Origin: Candidatus Omnitrophota bacterium
Lineage (GTDB): Bacteria > Omnitrophota > Gorgyraeia > Zapsychrales > Zapsychraceae
Assembly (NCBI GenBank): GCA_020632495.1
Contig: JACKFL010000006.1
Coordinates: forward strand, 1,568,241-1,632,240
Direction: 5' to 3'
Length of the DNA stretch: 64,000 nt
Shown here: piece after piece, positions 9,034-17,718 of the stretch
How positions within the stretch are numbered: position 1 is the stretch's first letter
How the letters are laid out: every line of letters starts with the position of its first letter
Made by a program: the position numbers and the translations under genes
The notes under the pieces: model-generated
The model's database searches: none
Told to the model about the DNA's origin: nothing
Seen by the model: the letters and a program-made list of their open reading frames with translations, nothing else

Positions 9034-9846
9034 CTATTCCAGTTCCGCCAGCGCTTCCTGAAGCTGCTCGGCGTTCGGAGCCTTCCCATGCCATTGTCGT
9101 TCTCCTTCCATAAAGGATACTCCCTTACCCTTTATTGTGTGCGCCAGGATCACGAACGGCTTACCCTTATTGTCGGCAAATTCGGCAAAGGCCTGCCGTA
9201 ATTGTCCGAAATTATGCCCGATAACCTCGCGGACCTCCCAGCCGAAACTCATCCACTTCTCCGACAGCGGCTCGAGGTTCTTGATTTCGTTGGTTGGACC
9301 GTTCTCCTGGACTTTGTTGTAATCCACGATCGCACAGAGATTATCCAACTTTCGGTGTGAGGCATGCATAGCGGCCTCCCAAATCGATCCTTCCTGAATC
9401 TCCCCGTCACCCAAAAGACAATACACCTTGTTGTCCTTGCCCAGCAGCTTATTACCGATAGCCAAACCGTTGGCCACGGACAGCCCATGGCCCAATGATC
9501 CGGTATTAAACTCAACACCGGGCACCTTGGTATGGACGTGGCCCTGCAGAATGCTCCCGAACTTGCGAAAACCGGACAATTCTTCTTTGGGAAAGTAGCC
9601 GTAGTTGGCGAGGGTGACGTAGACGGCCGGGGTGGCGTGACCTTTGGAGATGATCAGATGGTCCCGCCCGTCCCACTTAGGTTCGTCGGGTTTGTGCTGC
9701 ATAACCTCTTCGTACAACGTGATCAGGATTTCGACACAGGACAATGATCCGCCGGGATGCCCCGATCCCGCCCGGTGGGTCGTTTCGAGAATCTCCCGCC
9801 GGAACCGTTTCGCTTTTTCACGTAATTCCGCAGCACTCGCGCTCAT
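9034..9846 (-). CDS. Transketolase, N-terminal subunit (split enzyme)
   Basis: A 270-residue protein matching the thiamine-diphosphate-binding half of transketolase. It has HRAGSGHPGGSLS, ISKGHATPAVY, GSLGHGLSVANG and the GDG...N cofactor motif (LLGDGEIQEGSIWEAA to VDYNKVQ). GGAG precedes the ATG at 9846. It is the first protein gene of a run continuing with the C-half, transaldolase, radical SAM, lactonase and small membrane protein. tRNA-Lys lies only 25 bases upstream on the same strand, so the operon may share a transcript with it or start from a promoter inside or before the tRNA. Confidence 0.92.
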   Translation of the reverse strand: MSASAAELREKAKRFRREILETTHRAGSGHPGGSLSCVEILITLYEEVMQHKPDEPKWDGRDHLIISKGHATPAVYVTLANYGYFPKEELSGFRKFGSILQGHVHTKVPGVEFNTGSLGHGLSVANGLAIGNKLLGKDNKVYCLLGDGEIQEGSIWEAAMHASHRKLDNLCAIVDYNKVQENGPTNEIKNLEPLSEKWMSFGWEVREVIGHNFGQLRQAFAEFADNKGKPFVILAHTIKGKGVSFMEGERQWHGKAPNAEQLQEALAELE

Positions 9847-9871
9847 GAACTCTCCAGGTTGACAGAAATGA

Positions 9872-9944
9872 TGGGCCACGCAGGACTCGAACCTGCCACC
9901 CACTGATTAAGAGTCAGTTGCTCTACCAGATGAGCTAGTGGCCC
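9872..9944 (-). tRNA. tRNA-Lys (anticodon CUU)
   Basis: On the minus strand the 73-base sequence folds as a cloverleaf. The acceptor pairs GGGCCAC with GTGGCCC, the D-arm has AGCTCATCTGGTAGAGC, and the anticodon stem ACTGA/TCAGT encloses loop CTCTTAA with anticodon CTT. The T-arm is GCAGGTTCGAGTCCTGC and the discriminator base is A. The 3' CCA is not encoded (genomic CAT follows), so it would be added by CCA transferase. Confidence 0.95.
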
Positions 9945-10287
9945 AAATTAAAAAAATCCTGAGGAAAACCTTAGAGCCTCTGTCCGGAATGGACTGGCCC
10001 AGTGGGATAAATGCCGTGGTTAATTACGAAAAAAAGTGCGCACACACATACAGCGCACTTTTTAAGGACACTACCGGATGTCTTGACACATTAAAACGAC
10101 TCTTATCCGTTGATAACTTGCCATTGTTATAGCAAAATTCTTTCTAAAAATCCAGCACTATTCTAGGCAAAAACATGCCTAGACAGGCAATTTTTCTCGC
10201 CGGGTCCCGCTGATTCTATGCCTAAAAATTGGGCAGCATCAGGTTGGCGACGCGGGAATCTATCCGCAGCGCAGTGTGCCCTCGACG
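9945..10287. other. Intergenic region upstream of tRNA-Lys
   Basis: No convincing gene. It holds a perfect 11-base-pair hairpin (10031-10063), and a second palindrome at 10163-10182 with arms CTAGGCA/TGCCTAG and a 6-base loop. TATGCCTAA follows near 10217. A minus-strand extended -10 (TGCTATAAC, near 10125-10133) is a weak promoter candidate for the tRNA/transketolase run. Confidence 0.6.
10031..10063. terminator. Bidirectional hairpin terminator candidate
   Basis: Perfect inverted repeat: AAAAAGTGCGC (10031-10041), an 11-base loop, and GCGCACTTTTT (10053-10063). The stem gives a U-run on either strand, so it could terminate in both directions. Confidence 0.65.
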
Positions 10288-10989
10288 TTACGGTTTGCGG
10301 ATTTTCTTGATTCGAACGGTCTTCACGTCGAGCTCGCCGTCCTTGCTTTGTACCGTGATGTCGACCGAGATTTTCTCGCCGGTCTTGTCGTCCACAAACT
10401 CGACGGTGTTAATGTACAGAATGCCGAAATTGCGCACGTCATCACCCAGCCCGACCAGATTCAATTGTCGGTAAACTTCGTTATCTTTATCGAACACGCC
10501 GTATGTCCCGCCGAACTTGGAACGCTTGGCGATATGCTCTTTAATGTAGTCTTTGACTTCCTTGTCCGAGAATTTCTTGGCGGCCAGCTCAGGGTCCTTC
10601 TCCTTCTTCTTGTACTTGACCCCTTCGATCGTAATCTCGCCGACTTCGAGCCCCCCCGCACCCTCGACCAAACGGATGAGGACATCCATAACATCACCGC
10701 TGTTCAGATCGCGAAAATCGGCTCCGATTTCATAATTCGGCCCCTCACCGCTGAGCGAATCGCGGCGCAAATTTATCAATTTCAGGTTGCGCACCTTGTC
10801 TATATCACCGTCATAAATATCCAGACTGCCGGAGAACTTGGTCTTTTCCCGCAGATACGCGCTGACATTCGCCTCCGCGTCACTATACTCCAGCGCGAAT
10901 GCCGGTCCGGCCCCCAAAACCATCGCAGCCAAGACCAGTATAGCGGCTTGCCCGTAAACGGCCCTGCTTACACAACACTTCTTTTTCAT
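10288..10989 (-). CDS. Exported protein with two tandem homologous domains, unknown function
   Basis: A 233-residue protein. The start at 10989 is chosen for AAGGAG upstream. A Sec signal peptide ends near GPAFA. The mature part is an internal duplication of about 90 residues. Copy 1 begins VSAYLREKTKFSGSLDIYDGD and ends near EITIEGVKYKKK. Copy 2 begins VKDYIKEHIAKRSKFGGTYG and ends KTVRIKKIRKP. Both contain a xLxLxxLxxD strand block and a hydrophobic 'DVxIRLV/SVDITVQ' strand, so an alternating beta fold is likely. I do not recognise the family; PepSY-like domains are a weak possibility. It is single in its transcription unit, with an extended -10 promoter upstream. Confidence 0.7.
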   Translation of the reverse strand: MKKKCCVSRAVYGQAAILVLAAMVLGAGPAFALEYSDAEANVSAYLREKTKFSGSLDIYDGDIDKVRNLKLINLRRDSLSGEGPNYEIGADFRDLNSGDVMDVLIRLVEGAGGLEVGEITIEGVKYKKKEKDPELAAKKFSDKEVKDYIKEHIAKRSKFGGTYGVFDKDNEVYRQLNLVGLGDDVRNFGILYINTVEFVDDKTGEKISVDITVQSKDGELDVKTVRIKKIRKP

Positions 10990-11036
10990 GCTTGACTCCT
11001 TCTCACGCATTCGTTGTCAGTGGAAAATGAATGTTT

Positions 11037-11064
11037 ATTATAGCAAAAGTTGTCCGATTTGCAC
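11037..11064 (-). promoter_or_regulatory. Extended -10 promoter for the duplicated-domain exported protein
   Basis: On the minus strand TGCTATAAT (box at 11042-11037) is preceded at 16 bases by GTGCAA (11064-11059). The perfect -10 and its TGn extension compensate for the weak -35. Confidence 0.55.
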
Positions 11065-11107
11065 GGGATAAATGAGCTGGTACGGGTCCGGGAGGGGTGC
11101 TCCATCG

Positions 11108-11686
11108 CTACTGTTCGATCTTGGACAAATCGACTTGAGCGGTGGCTTGGACCTGGAAGGTGGGAATGATCTCGTTGTGATAAATGCTGTTAAAAAGGGC
11201 GGCGTGCTCGACATTGATCTCGTCATTAAGAGGGGTCGCGTGACCCGACTTGATGATCGCCGCGTTGAGAAATGTCACGTACTGGTGTTCACCCCAGTCT
11301 TCGATGATCTGTTCGATCATAAATTCATCCTTGAATTCCAGGGCCTCCCGGACGTCCTCGCGCGGATAGAGGAACCAGCAATAGGCCAGCAGATTGCCTT
11401 CCTCGTCGCGCAAACGGCTGTCAAACTGCAAATCCGCCTTGGCCCCGCTGATCATGCTGCGGGTATACTCGGTGGCGGCCTGCTGCTGTTTGACAACCTC
11501 TGCTTTTTCTTGTTGGGTCATTCCGGGTGCGATTTGGGGAATCTCGACACCAATCAGGCGGACCTTCTCCCCGCTCAGTAATCGCAGCGTATTGCCGTCG
11601 ATCACCTCGGGAATGAAGTACATTTCCGCGTGAGCGGTCGTGTGGAGCGTCAGCAGCATTATTAGGGTCAATCCCAAACGTCTCAT
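11108..11686 (-). CDS. Exported protein with SNase-like (thermonuclease) fold
   Basis: The start at 11686 (ATG, just before a signal peptide ending TTAHA) gives 192 residues; an upstream ATG at 11704 is possible. The mature N-terminus, FIPEVIDGNTLRLLSGEKVRLIGVEIPQ, matches the opening strands of staphylococcal-nuclease-like domains (VxDGDTxxL...VRLxGIDxPE). At that motif the family has an Asp and later Arg/Glu catalytic residues; here the first Asp is replaced (DGN, VEIPQ), so nuclease activity is doubtful. The C-terminal half (FKDEFMIEQIIEDWGEH onwards) is not recognised. Confidence 0.6.
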   Translation of the reverse strand: MRRLGLTLIMLLTLHTTAHAEMYFIPEVIDGNTLRLLSGEKVRLIGVEIPQIAPGMTQQEKAEVVKQQQAATEYTRSMISGAKADLQFDSRLRDEEGNLLAYCWFLYPREDVREALEFKDEFMIEQIIEDWGEHQYVTFLNAAIIKSGHATPLNDEINVEHAALFNSIYHNEIIPTFQVQATAQVDLSKIEQ

Positions 11687-11850
11687 GGTTAAAGTATAGT
11701 CCATGCCGTTTGAAAAACATCCAGACCCCGTGGTTTTCGGGAAAACGCTTCCCCTGCCTCCGCCCGCACCGCACAGCCCCTTCGCAGGCCGGCCCAGAGG
11801 GCGGCGCATACACTACACAAACCTATGTAATGTATATATTTATGTAACTT

Positions 11851-12291
11851 TTAATGAGCGGCGGCAGGCTGTTCGGCGCTAAAGGACGCCAGGACCGCCC
11901 CGTCCGCCTTGGCGATGTGATAAATAAAAATGTTGACTTTTTTAGACATTACAGAGAATTTCCCGGGGAACCGGACGGAGAAGAATTCTCCGGACTCCTC
12001 AATAATCAGCGGTTTGCGAAGATCATAGGAATGCTGGAGATCCCCCTCAATCAGGTGATATTGGGCAATAATGCGGGCCTCGCGGCGGTTGATGCCATCG
12101 TGTCGGAAGACGTAGGAACGGTAAGCTTTATAGACACCGTACGCAGTGCGGGGACGGGTGGGATTGCGGTCGCGGGCGAACGGGTTGCGTGTCCAGTCGT
12201 AGTATTCGGTGGCGGATTTGGCCGCAGCCGGACGGACCAGCGCGCCCAGCAAAACCACGGCCCCTATATAGAGTAGCGGCCCGCGGATCAT
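11851..12291 (-). CDS. Small exported protein, unknown function
   Basis: 146 residues with an N-terminal signal peptide (GAVVLLGALVRPAAA). The mature part is basic at first (WTRNPFARDRNPTRPR), then has a mixed helix/strand region (INRREARIIAQYHLIEGD) ending in FSVMSKKVNIFIYHIAKADG. No family recognised. Its ATG overlaps the stop of the upstream gene by four bases (ATGA), so the two are translationally coupled and probably act together at the envelope. Confidence 0.65.
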   Translation of the reverse strand: MIRGPLLYIGAVVLLGALVRPAAAKSATEYYDWTRNPFARDRNPTRPRTAYGVYKAYRSYVFRHDGINRREARIIAQYHLIEGDLQHSYDLRKPLIIEESGEFFSVRFPGKFSVMSKKVNIFIYHIAKADGAVLASFSAEQPAAAH

Positions 12292-12959
12292 TCGTCCTTG
12301 GGCAGCGGCTGCACCGAACCCATCAGATGATTCTCCGGCGCCACGCCGATACTGTGGATTCCCTCAGGCAGCTCGAACTTGTCATCCCCCAGAGCGGCAT
12401 CTTCCAAGATCGATGTCGCCAGGTAGGACACCTTAAAACCGCGCGTGTTGCTGACATACCGCAAGGCAATCTGCTTGTATATCCACACCTTGGCGCTGAG
12501 AAACGGAAGTTCATAGAGATCACACATCTTGCCGGCCACGCTTTCCTGCCCCACGTGCACGGCACGCATCTTTTTCAGGCCTTCCGCGGAATAATCCGCC
12601 ATTTCCTTGGCCGTCAGGTGGACGTCCAGCCCGGAAGCGATTTCCTTGTTGAGATCGAATTTAACAGATTGGTTCCGATTCAAATCCACATTAATCAACA
12701 TATCGTCCTGGCGAAGGGTGTAACGTTTCTGCAGTTCCTCCTGTCCGGTCAGTTTCAGAGTATATTCACTGTAACGGGCTTCGCGTTCCCCAAAACCGTC
12801 GATATAGGCCGTCTCCTTACCCTGGATGTGACCGGTGATGTTGTATTCGATGAGAGCAGACTTCAGGCCGTAACGCTGTTCCGCCTGCGCCGGCGCGGCG
12901 ATAATAATAGAGAGTACGGACAGCACAAGGCCCGCTTGGAAATACGAATGACTCTTCAT
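12288..12959 (-). CDS. Exported protein, DUF4412-like
   Basis: 223 residues; the start at 12959 has GGAGG upstream and a signal peptide ends at APAQA. The mature protein is strand-rich, with alternating patterns such as ALIEYNITGHIQGKETAYID, TLRQDDMLINVDLNRNQ and KVWIYKQIALRYVSNTRGFKV. The block AGKMCDLYELPF followed by KVWIYKQIALRY resembles the 'GxxCxxYxxxxxxxxVWxxxxxPLR' pattern of DUF4412-type and lipoprotein-sorting-like periplasmic proteins. That similarity is by eye only. It is coupled to the next gene by an ATGA overlap. Confidence 0.6.
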   Translation of the reverse strand: MKSHSYFQAGLVLSVLSIIIAAPAQAEQRYGLKSALIEYNITGHIQGKETAYIDGFGEREARYSEYTLKLTGQEELQKRYTLRQDDMLINVDLNRNQSVKFDLNKEIASGLDVHLTAKEMADYSAEGLKKMRAVHVGQESVAGKMCDLYELPFLSAKVWIYKQIALRYVSNTRGFKVSYLATSILEDAALGDDKFELPEGIHSIGVAPENHLMGSVQPLPKDE

Positions 12960-13024
12960 GGCAACCTCCTCCATGACGGGGTTTTAAATAGACTTTCTAC
13001 TATACACGATGTCGTCGCGTAAGG

Positions 13025-15277
13025 CTAAGGTTTTTGGATTTGAGGGGCGGAAAGTTGCGGGGTCACTCTGGGCAGAAATTCATCCGCCGGGGCATAACCT
13101 TCCCGGCTCGCCGCCATCAAATCCTGATAGGCCTCGGCATACCGTTCGGTTTGGTAGAAAATAAGCGCCCGGTGAAACAGCGTCAGGCCGTTGTCGCGGC
13201 CCGTCATGACGGCCCGGTCCATATGAACTCCGGCCATATCCGTATCGCGAAGACGCAGGGCCAGGAAGGCCGCCTGCACATGTGGAATCGGATCGCGCGG
13301 ATCGAGCTCGATAGCCCGCTGATAATCGTCATGGGCCCTTTTCGCATCCCCGCTAAGCTCATAAACGTACCCGCGGTTGGCATAGACAAGGCCTACCTCC
13401 GGCTGCATGGCGGCGGCTTTGTCCAGATCCTTGAGGGCCAGTTTGTAATCCCCCATCCGCGCCAGCACAAGGCCACGGTTGGCATAAGCCAGTACAGAAT
13501 TCGGGTCAATTTCCAGCAGCCGGTTAAAGTCGAGCATGGCATCCGCGTAACGCTTTTGCTCGGCGTAATAAAGCGCCCGCTTGTTTATGGCCTCCGTCAA
13601 ATACGGATTCAGTTTAATAGCGCGATTATAATCGGACAGCGCCAGCAGGCCGTCACCCGTTTGCTCGCGAATCAGCCCGCGCTGATAGTACACGCGGGCG
13701 GAGACACGGCCGGACTGGATGATTTGGTCGAGCACGTTCAGCGCCTCGGTCGGCTTCCCCTCCGTATAGAAGATCATGGCCTGGTAATACCGGAATTCAT
13801 CATTCCCGGGCTGGGCGGCCACGGCCTTGGCGATATGCCGGCGGGCCCTTTCCCGGTCCCCGAGCTTTGCGTAAATTTGCGACAGTGCGGCATGCGCCTG
13901 CGGGGAATTGCGGTTAATACGCAACGCCTCCCGGCAACTCTTCATGGCCGCCACCAACTCGCCGCGCTCCAACTGTATCTTGCCCATCTCGACGTAGGCC
14001 CGCGCCTTGTTGGGAAATTGCGCCGCCACATCCTCCCATAAGGTGAGCCGGTCCTGGTAAACGAAGTTCCTCTGATAGGTACCGTATGCCAGCGCGCCGG
14101 CGACAACGAGGCAGATCAAATGTGCCACCACCGCTCTTTTTTGGGAGACATACAGCCAGGCGACGACCGCGACGGTAAAAAAGGAAAGCGGCAGGTAGAG
14201 CCGGTGTTCCTGAATCAAATCGCCCAGCGGGATAATCGTTGACTCAACAGCCAGCAGGATAAAAAATCCCAGGACCCCGATCGTGGTCAACACGGAACGG
14301 CCGTGAAGAATCAGCGCGGCCAGGATCATCACCACAAAGACCGTTAACCCCCACATTACGCCGTTGCTGAAATTCGGGGCGGCCGGCATATCGTAGTCGA
14401 AAGATAACCGGAGCGGCAAGAAAATCTTCTGCAGGTAAACCATCAGCACTTCATACTGCGTCAGAAAGTACCCGCCCGGGGTCAAAATTTGCGCCTCGGC
14501 GTCGTGCGAGCGGGATATGACCTCGGTTTGCAGGACGGACTCATAATCGAGGCCGTGAAGGCCCGGGATGATCAGCAGGTACAGTGTAATGACCATCAGG
14601 TGCTTAAAGGAAAAACTGCGGGTGGCGCCGGAGCTGTACTTGCCGGACTTCAGCAAATAGAACTCCATGGTGATCAGCATCAACGGCAAAGTAAACGCTA
14701 TTTCCTTGCTGAACATCGCCAAGAGACCGCATACGGCGGCCCCGAACATCAGCCACCCGCCCCTTTCGGCGAGCCGTCCGCGCAGATACAGGAGCATGGT
14801 CAGCAGACTGAACAGGGTGGCCAGCAGGGTGCTGCGCTGGATCACATAGGTCACCGCCTGGGTCTGCAGCGGATGAAGGAGAAAAATCAGCCCGGCAAAT
14901 AGAGCCACAGCGTATTGACGGGGATTCAGGTCATCGGTGATCAGACGCGGCGTCTGGAACATCATCAGGACCAGCAGCCACAGGACTAACCCGTTGAGGG
15001 TGTGCAGGGCGATATTAACCGCCCGGTAGCCCGCGGGATCCTCCCCTCCCACCGCATAATTCATGGCAAAGGTGGCAAACGTCACCAGGCGCCCAGGAAC
15101 AGGGTATGCGCTCCATAACTCCTTTATCTTCAGAGGGTTTCTTATATTCGGATTGTCGACAATGTGGGTAATGCTATCCGCGTGAAAGGGATAGGACAGG
15201 GTCTGTGCGTAAGGTAGAATCCCCGCGCAAATAATGAGACCGAGCGAAATGATGATGACGAGTGGCTGGTTTTTCAT
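13025..15277 (-). CDS. TMTC-like polytopic membrane protein with C-terminal TPR array
   Basis: 750 residues. The N-terminal ~420 residues hold about ten hydrophobic segments and, early on, LSYPFHADSITHIVDNPNIRN followed by GRLVTFATFAMNYAVGG and GYRAVNIALHTLNGLVLW. This layout is that of TMTC/O-mannosyltransferase-like proteins of the GT-C class. From about residue 425 there are about nine TPR units (for example AYVEMGKIQLERGELVAAMK, PYLTEAINKRALYYAEQKRY), probably exposed to the periplasm. A role in lipid-linked-sugar transfer to proteins is inferred from family membership. It starts after the terminator of the pilus operon and has its own promoter candidate. Confidence 0.82.
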   Translation of the reverse strand: MKNQPLVIIISLGLIICAGILPYAQTLSYPFHADSITHIVDNPNIRNPLKIKELWSAYPVPGRLVTFATFAMNYAVGGEDPAGYRAVNIALHTLNGLVLWLLVLMMFQTPRLITDDLNPRQYAVALFAGLIFLLHPLQTQAVTYVIQRSTLLATLFSLLTMLLYLRGRLAERGGWLMFGAAVCGLLAMFSKEIAFTLPLMLITMEFYLLKSGKYSSGATRSFSFKHLMVITLYLLIIPGLHGLDYESVLQTEVISRSHDAEAQILTPGGYFLTQYEVLMVYLQKIFLPLRLSFDYDMPAAPNFSNGVMWGLTVFVVMILAALILHGRSVLTTIGVLGFFILLAVESTIIPLGDLIQEHRLYLPLSFFTVAVVAWLYVSQKRAVVAHLICLVVAGALAYGTYQRNFVYQDRLTLWEDVAAQFPNKARAYVEMGKIQLERGELVAAMKSCREALRINRNSPQAHAALSQIYAKLGDRERARRHIAKAVAAQPGNDEFRYYQAMIFYTEGKPTEALNVLDQIIQSGRVSARVYYQRGLIREQTGDGLLALSDYNRAIKLNPYLTEAINKRALYYAEQKRYADAMLDFNRLLEIDPNSVLAYANRGLVLARMGDYKLALKDLDKAAAMQPEVGLVYANRGYVYELSGDAKRAHDDYQRAIELDPRDPIPHVQAAFLALRLRDTDMAGVHMDRAVMTGRDNGLTLFHRALIFYQTERYAEAYQDLMAASREGYAPADEFLPRVTPQLSAPQIQKP

Positions 15278-15316
15278 GGATGTCTCGTGTCATAGGTGAC
15301 CAGATATTAGGCAGGT

Positions 15317-15345
15317 ATTGTAACTTGAAAGCCGCTCTGACACAA
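15317..15345 (-). promoter_or_regulatory. Promoter candidate for the TMTC-like gene
   Basis: Minus strand: TTGTGT (15345-15340), 17-base spacer, TACAAT (15322-15317), about 40 bases before the ATG. The -10 matches 5 of 6; the -35 is weak. Confidence 0.4.
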
Positions 15346-15380
15346 GAAAAACAATTGGCCGGCCCGGCGGCGGCCGGGCC
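15341..15380 (-). terminator. Rho-independent terminator of the pilus operon
   Basis: Minus strand: GGCCCGGC (15380-15373), 4-base loop, GCCGGGCC (15368-15361), then a T-rich tract (TTGTTTTTCTTGT). The strong GC stem begins at the stop codon of the GspB/PilP-like gene, so the pilus operon likely ends here. Confidence 0.75.
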
Positions 15381-15808
15381 TAGTTTTGACGGATCTGCAG
15401 CCCCCGGAATTTGAGGGTTTGCCGCTCTCCGGTGGCCTGATGGACGATGATGGCCGAGTCGATAGTGATTTTATCCACAATGAAATCGTCCAGCCTGTCT
15501 CCGGCCTTATAAACCCGCCCGTTAATCAGGGCCTGATAAGTGTTGAACTGCCGACTTGAACCCTCAAGGACGTATTGTTTACGGGGTTTGGGCGCGACGA
15601 CTACGACCGGTTCGGCTTTCGGACGAAACTCCGCCCGCAGGGCGGCCAAGCGTTGCCGCTCCTGGCGCTCACTGATGAGCTGGGCAAAGCGGTTATTTTG
15701 AAAGTCCAGGGTCCGGTACTGATAAATAATAATTACACCGACAACAGCCAGCATACCCCAGCGCACCAGAAAAACGGGGTCGGTAAAGACGAGACGTAGA
15801 TATTTCAT
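15380..15808 (-). CDS. PilP/GspB-like pilus assembly protein
   Basis: A 142-residue protein with one N-terminal membrane helix (about residues 14-31), a basic/proline-rich linker (RPKAEPVVVVAPKPRKQ) and a C-terminal domain reading ALINGRVYKAGDRLDDFIVDKITIDSA. The pattern 'xINGxxxxxGDxLxxxxVxxIxxxxVxxxxxGxxxxLxF' is typical of the GspB/PilP/MshK inner-membrane-anchored domain that contacts the secretin. ATGA overlaps with the upstream PilM-like gene couple the two. It is the last gene of the operon, just before the terminator. Confidence 0.75.
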   Translation of the reverse strand: MKYLRLVFTDPVFLVRWGMLAVVGVIIIYQYRTLDFQNNRFAQLISERQERQRLAALRAEFRPKAEPVVVVAPKPRKQYVLEGSSRQFNTYQALINGRVYKAGDRLDDFIVDKITIDSAIIVHQATGERQTLKFRGLQIRQN

Positions 15809-16764
15809 AACGACTGGACTCCTCTCATATCTTCGGGACTTTCATTCATGACATAGCGCGCGCTTTGCTCCAGCGGTTCGGTCGCCATTTTTTGGATATC
15901 CGCGCTTTGCTGCCGGATGCGCATGCCGCAATACAGCGACACCCCGAAAAGCATGGCCAGCAAGATATTGAACCCAAGGGCGATGCGCGACCGTTCGCGC
16001 GCACAGACCACCTGTTCCCGAATCAGATTGATACTGAAGAAAGATTGCTGGGCACGGGAAATCTCGCTGATGGAGGCCTCGGACTTCACCAGCGTCTTGG
16101 TCTCGAATTGTTCTTCGATCTCGGCGATCAACCGGGCCTGTTGGGGGATCAATCCGGAAAGATAAATACGGTCGAATTTCTTCACGCTGCTCTTGGCACA
16201 GGCGCTGCGTAAAGACCGGTTGATTTCCAAAAGCGCCTCCTCGAAGGACTCATACGGCACCTTGCGCAGCAGCTCGAACCGCTGCTGGTGAATCACCGCC
16301 AGGTTGATGTACCCGTTGCGGGTAAAATCCAATAGGCAAAAGCGCTGGCTCTGCGCCTCATTTTGTTGATAGAAGGCGTCGATGCTGCTGAGGATGTATG
16401 GCGCGATCTTCAGCGGCTGGAGTCTGGCCTGGCGGATAATCTGCAGGCATTCCGTTATCAACGACTTGGGGGCGCAGACAAACAGCCCGGAAACCCGGTC
16501 GCCGTCACTGCTAAGAATCTGGTAGTCAAAGGCCAGCTGATCGGCCGGCAGGTTGAGCAGCTCTACAGAGACCAGCTGGAGCCGGTCGCGCACGTCCCGG
16601 ACCTTAATCCCGGGAATATTGAACGGCTGCACCAGGACCTCCGGCGAACAAATTGCCAGATTGATGTAGCGCTGGCGTTTCTTTTCTTCGTCGGTGCGAT
16701 CGGTCAGACGAAACGCCAGATCATCCGGCGAAGTGGCGGCGACGGCTAACGTATGTTTGTCCAT
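15805..16764 (-). CDS. PilM/MshI-like cytoplasmic assembly protein with membrane helix
   Basis: 319 residues. Residues about 1-240 show a degenerate actin-like PilM pattern: QPFNIPGIKVRDVRDRL, LPADQLAFDYQILSSDG, the conserved CLLDFTRNGYINLAVI (phosphate-binding strand with the Asp) and KKFDRIYLSGLIPQ. A hydrophobic segment at about residues 263-283 anchors it to the inner membrane, like MshI/GspL-type fusions of PilM with PilN. It should form the inner-membrane platform for the pilus. AAGGAG precedes the ATG; the gene starts 9 bases after the PilX-like gene. Confidence 0.75.
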   Translation of the reverse strand: MDKHTLAVAATSPDDLAFRLTDRTDEEKKRQRYINLAICSPEVLVQPFNIPGIKVRDVRDRLQLVSVELLNLPADQLAFDYQILSSDGDRVSGLFVCAPKSLITECLQIIRQARLQPLKIAPYILSSIDAFYQQNEAQSQRFCLLDFTRNGYINLAVIHQQRFELLRKVPYESFEEALLEINRSLRSACAKSSVKKFDRIYLSGLIPQQARLIAEIEEQFETKTLVKSEASISEISRAQQSFFSINLIREQVVCARERSRIALGFNILLAMLFGVSLYCGMRIRQQSADIQKMATEPLEQSARYVMNESPEDMRGVQSL

Positions 16765-16773
16765 GAAGACTCC

Positions 16774-17718
16774 TTATATCTGCTCGCCGAGATCGGCGAC
16801 TTCTTCCCAGTTTACTATTCGAACGCTTCGATTTCTAATAGATCGATCCCGATATACGTAATATAAAGCTTCATCCACTTTCTGAGGATCAAATACTATG
16901 TCAGAATCGATCACTGAATCATTGTTGTCATCCAAAAACTCAACGGTACCATCTACAATTAATGTGCCATTCAAAACAAAATTTGCTCCCTGCAGATTAC
17001 GCTCGCTAAGCTTAACGTTGCCCGTAATTGATATCAAACCGTCAATATTGGATGCAAAAGTAATTGAAGGAACAATATTGGCACGATTTAACTCTCTTAC
17101 GTCAATAACAAGTATATTGCCCACCTCGTTCTGCCTTGGAGGTTCGATTAAGACATTCTCAGTGTTAATCGCCCTGAAACAGGTAAACCGAATAAACTCT
17201 TCGTGGGCAAGTTTATCGCTTACGATCGGATCTCCACACGCCTCTTCCGCAAAAGTATCGATTGTCTCTACTATTTTGGGAGGGACAGGTGAATCTATTG
17301 GACTCCTAGAAGTAATCAGCGGATAGTCCGCAATACTTATTTTATCTAGCTCGGCCTTTATGTATCTAGACTGACCATTGACACTTCCATGAGCATACAC
17401 CAAAAACCTGTGCTCCCTATTGTAGTCAGGACTCACTGGCTTTCTTTTGGAGTGAACTCTGTACCATCGATTTAAATTGGGTTCATTGGCAGCATTAGCC
17501 AAATAATACTGCGTGCCTTCCGGGATTGGTTCTGGATATTCCCCTTTGGCAACTTCCACCGCACCGTCGGCCAGCCAAAACGCCTCCATCGACGCCTTCT
17601 GCCGCTCGGTGGCTTCATTCTGCACGATGGCAAAATGCAGCGCCGCCATACCCAACAGGGTAAAGGCGACCACAAACCCCATGGTCACGACCAGGACCGA
17701 TCCTCGTTTACGGCTCAT
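16774..17718 (-). CDS. PilX/MshP-like minor pilin with atypical AT-rich passenger region
   Basis: 314 residues. The N-terminus RKRGSVLVVTMGFVVAFTLLGMAALHFAIVQ is the hydrophobic helix of PilX-type minor pilins (no Glu5, as in that family), followed by NEATERQKASMEAFWLADGAVEVA, typical of PilX/GspK starts. The remaining ~240 residues are strand-rich with repeated 'NVLIEPP/GNILVIDV/GLISITGNVKLS/GTLIVDGTVEFLDD' patterns suggesting a beta-helix-like surface domain. Base composition shifts: two 60-base lines (16921, 17041) are 33% G+C against 62% at 17641 in the same gene's N-terminal part, a sign of recombination or import of the passenger domain. AAGGAGG precedes the ATG. Confidence 0.75.
   Translation of the reverse strand: MSRKRGSVLVVTMGFVVAFTLLGMAALHFAIVQNEATERQKASMEAFWLADGAVEVAKGEYPEPIPEGTQYYLANAANEPNLNRWYRVHSKRKPVSPDYNREHRFLVYAHGSVNGQSRYIKAELDKISIADYPLITSRSPIDSPVPPKIVETIDTFAEEACGDPIVSDKLAHEEFIRFTCFRAINTENVLIEPPRQNEVGNILVIDVRELNRANIVPSITFASNIDGLISITGNVKLSERNLQGANFVLNGTLIVDGTVEFLDDNNDSVIDSDIVFDPQKVDEALYYVYRDRSIRNRSVRIVNWEEVADLGEQI

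Noticed and set aside
10163..10182. Sigma54 promoter (GG-N10-GC)
   Set aside because: The spacing between GG and GC is one base short and the flanks do not match.
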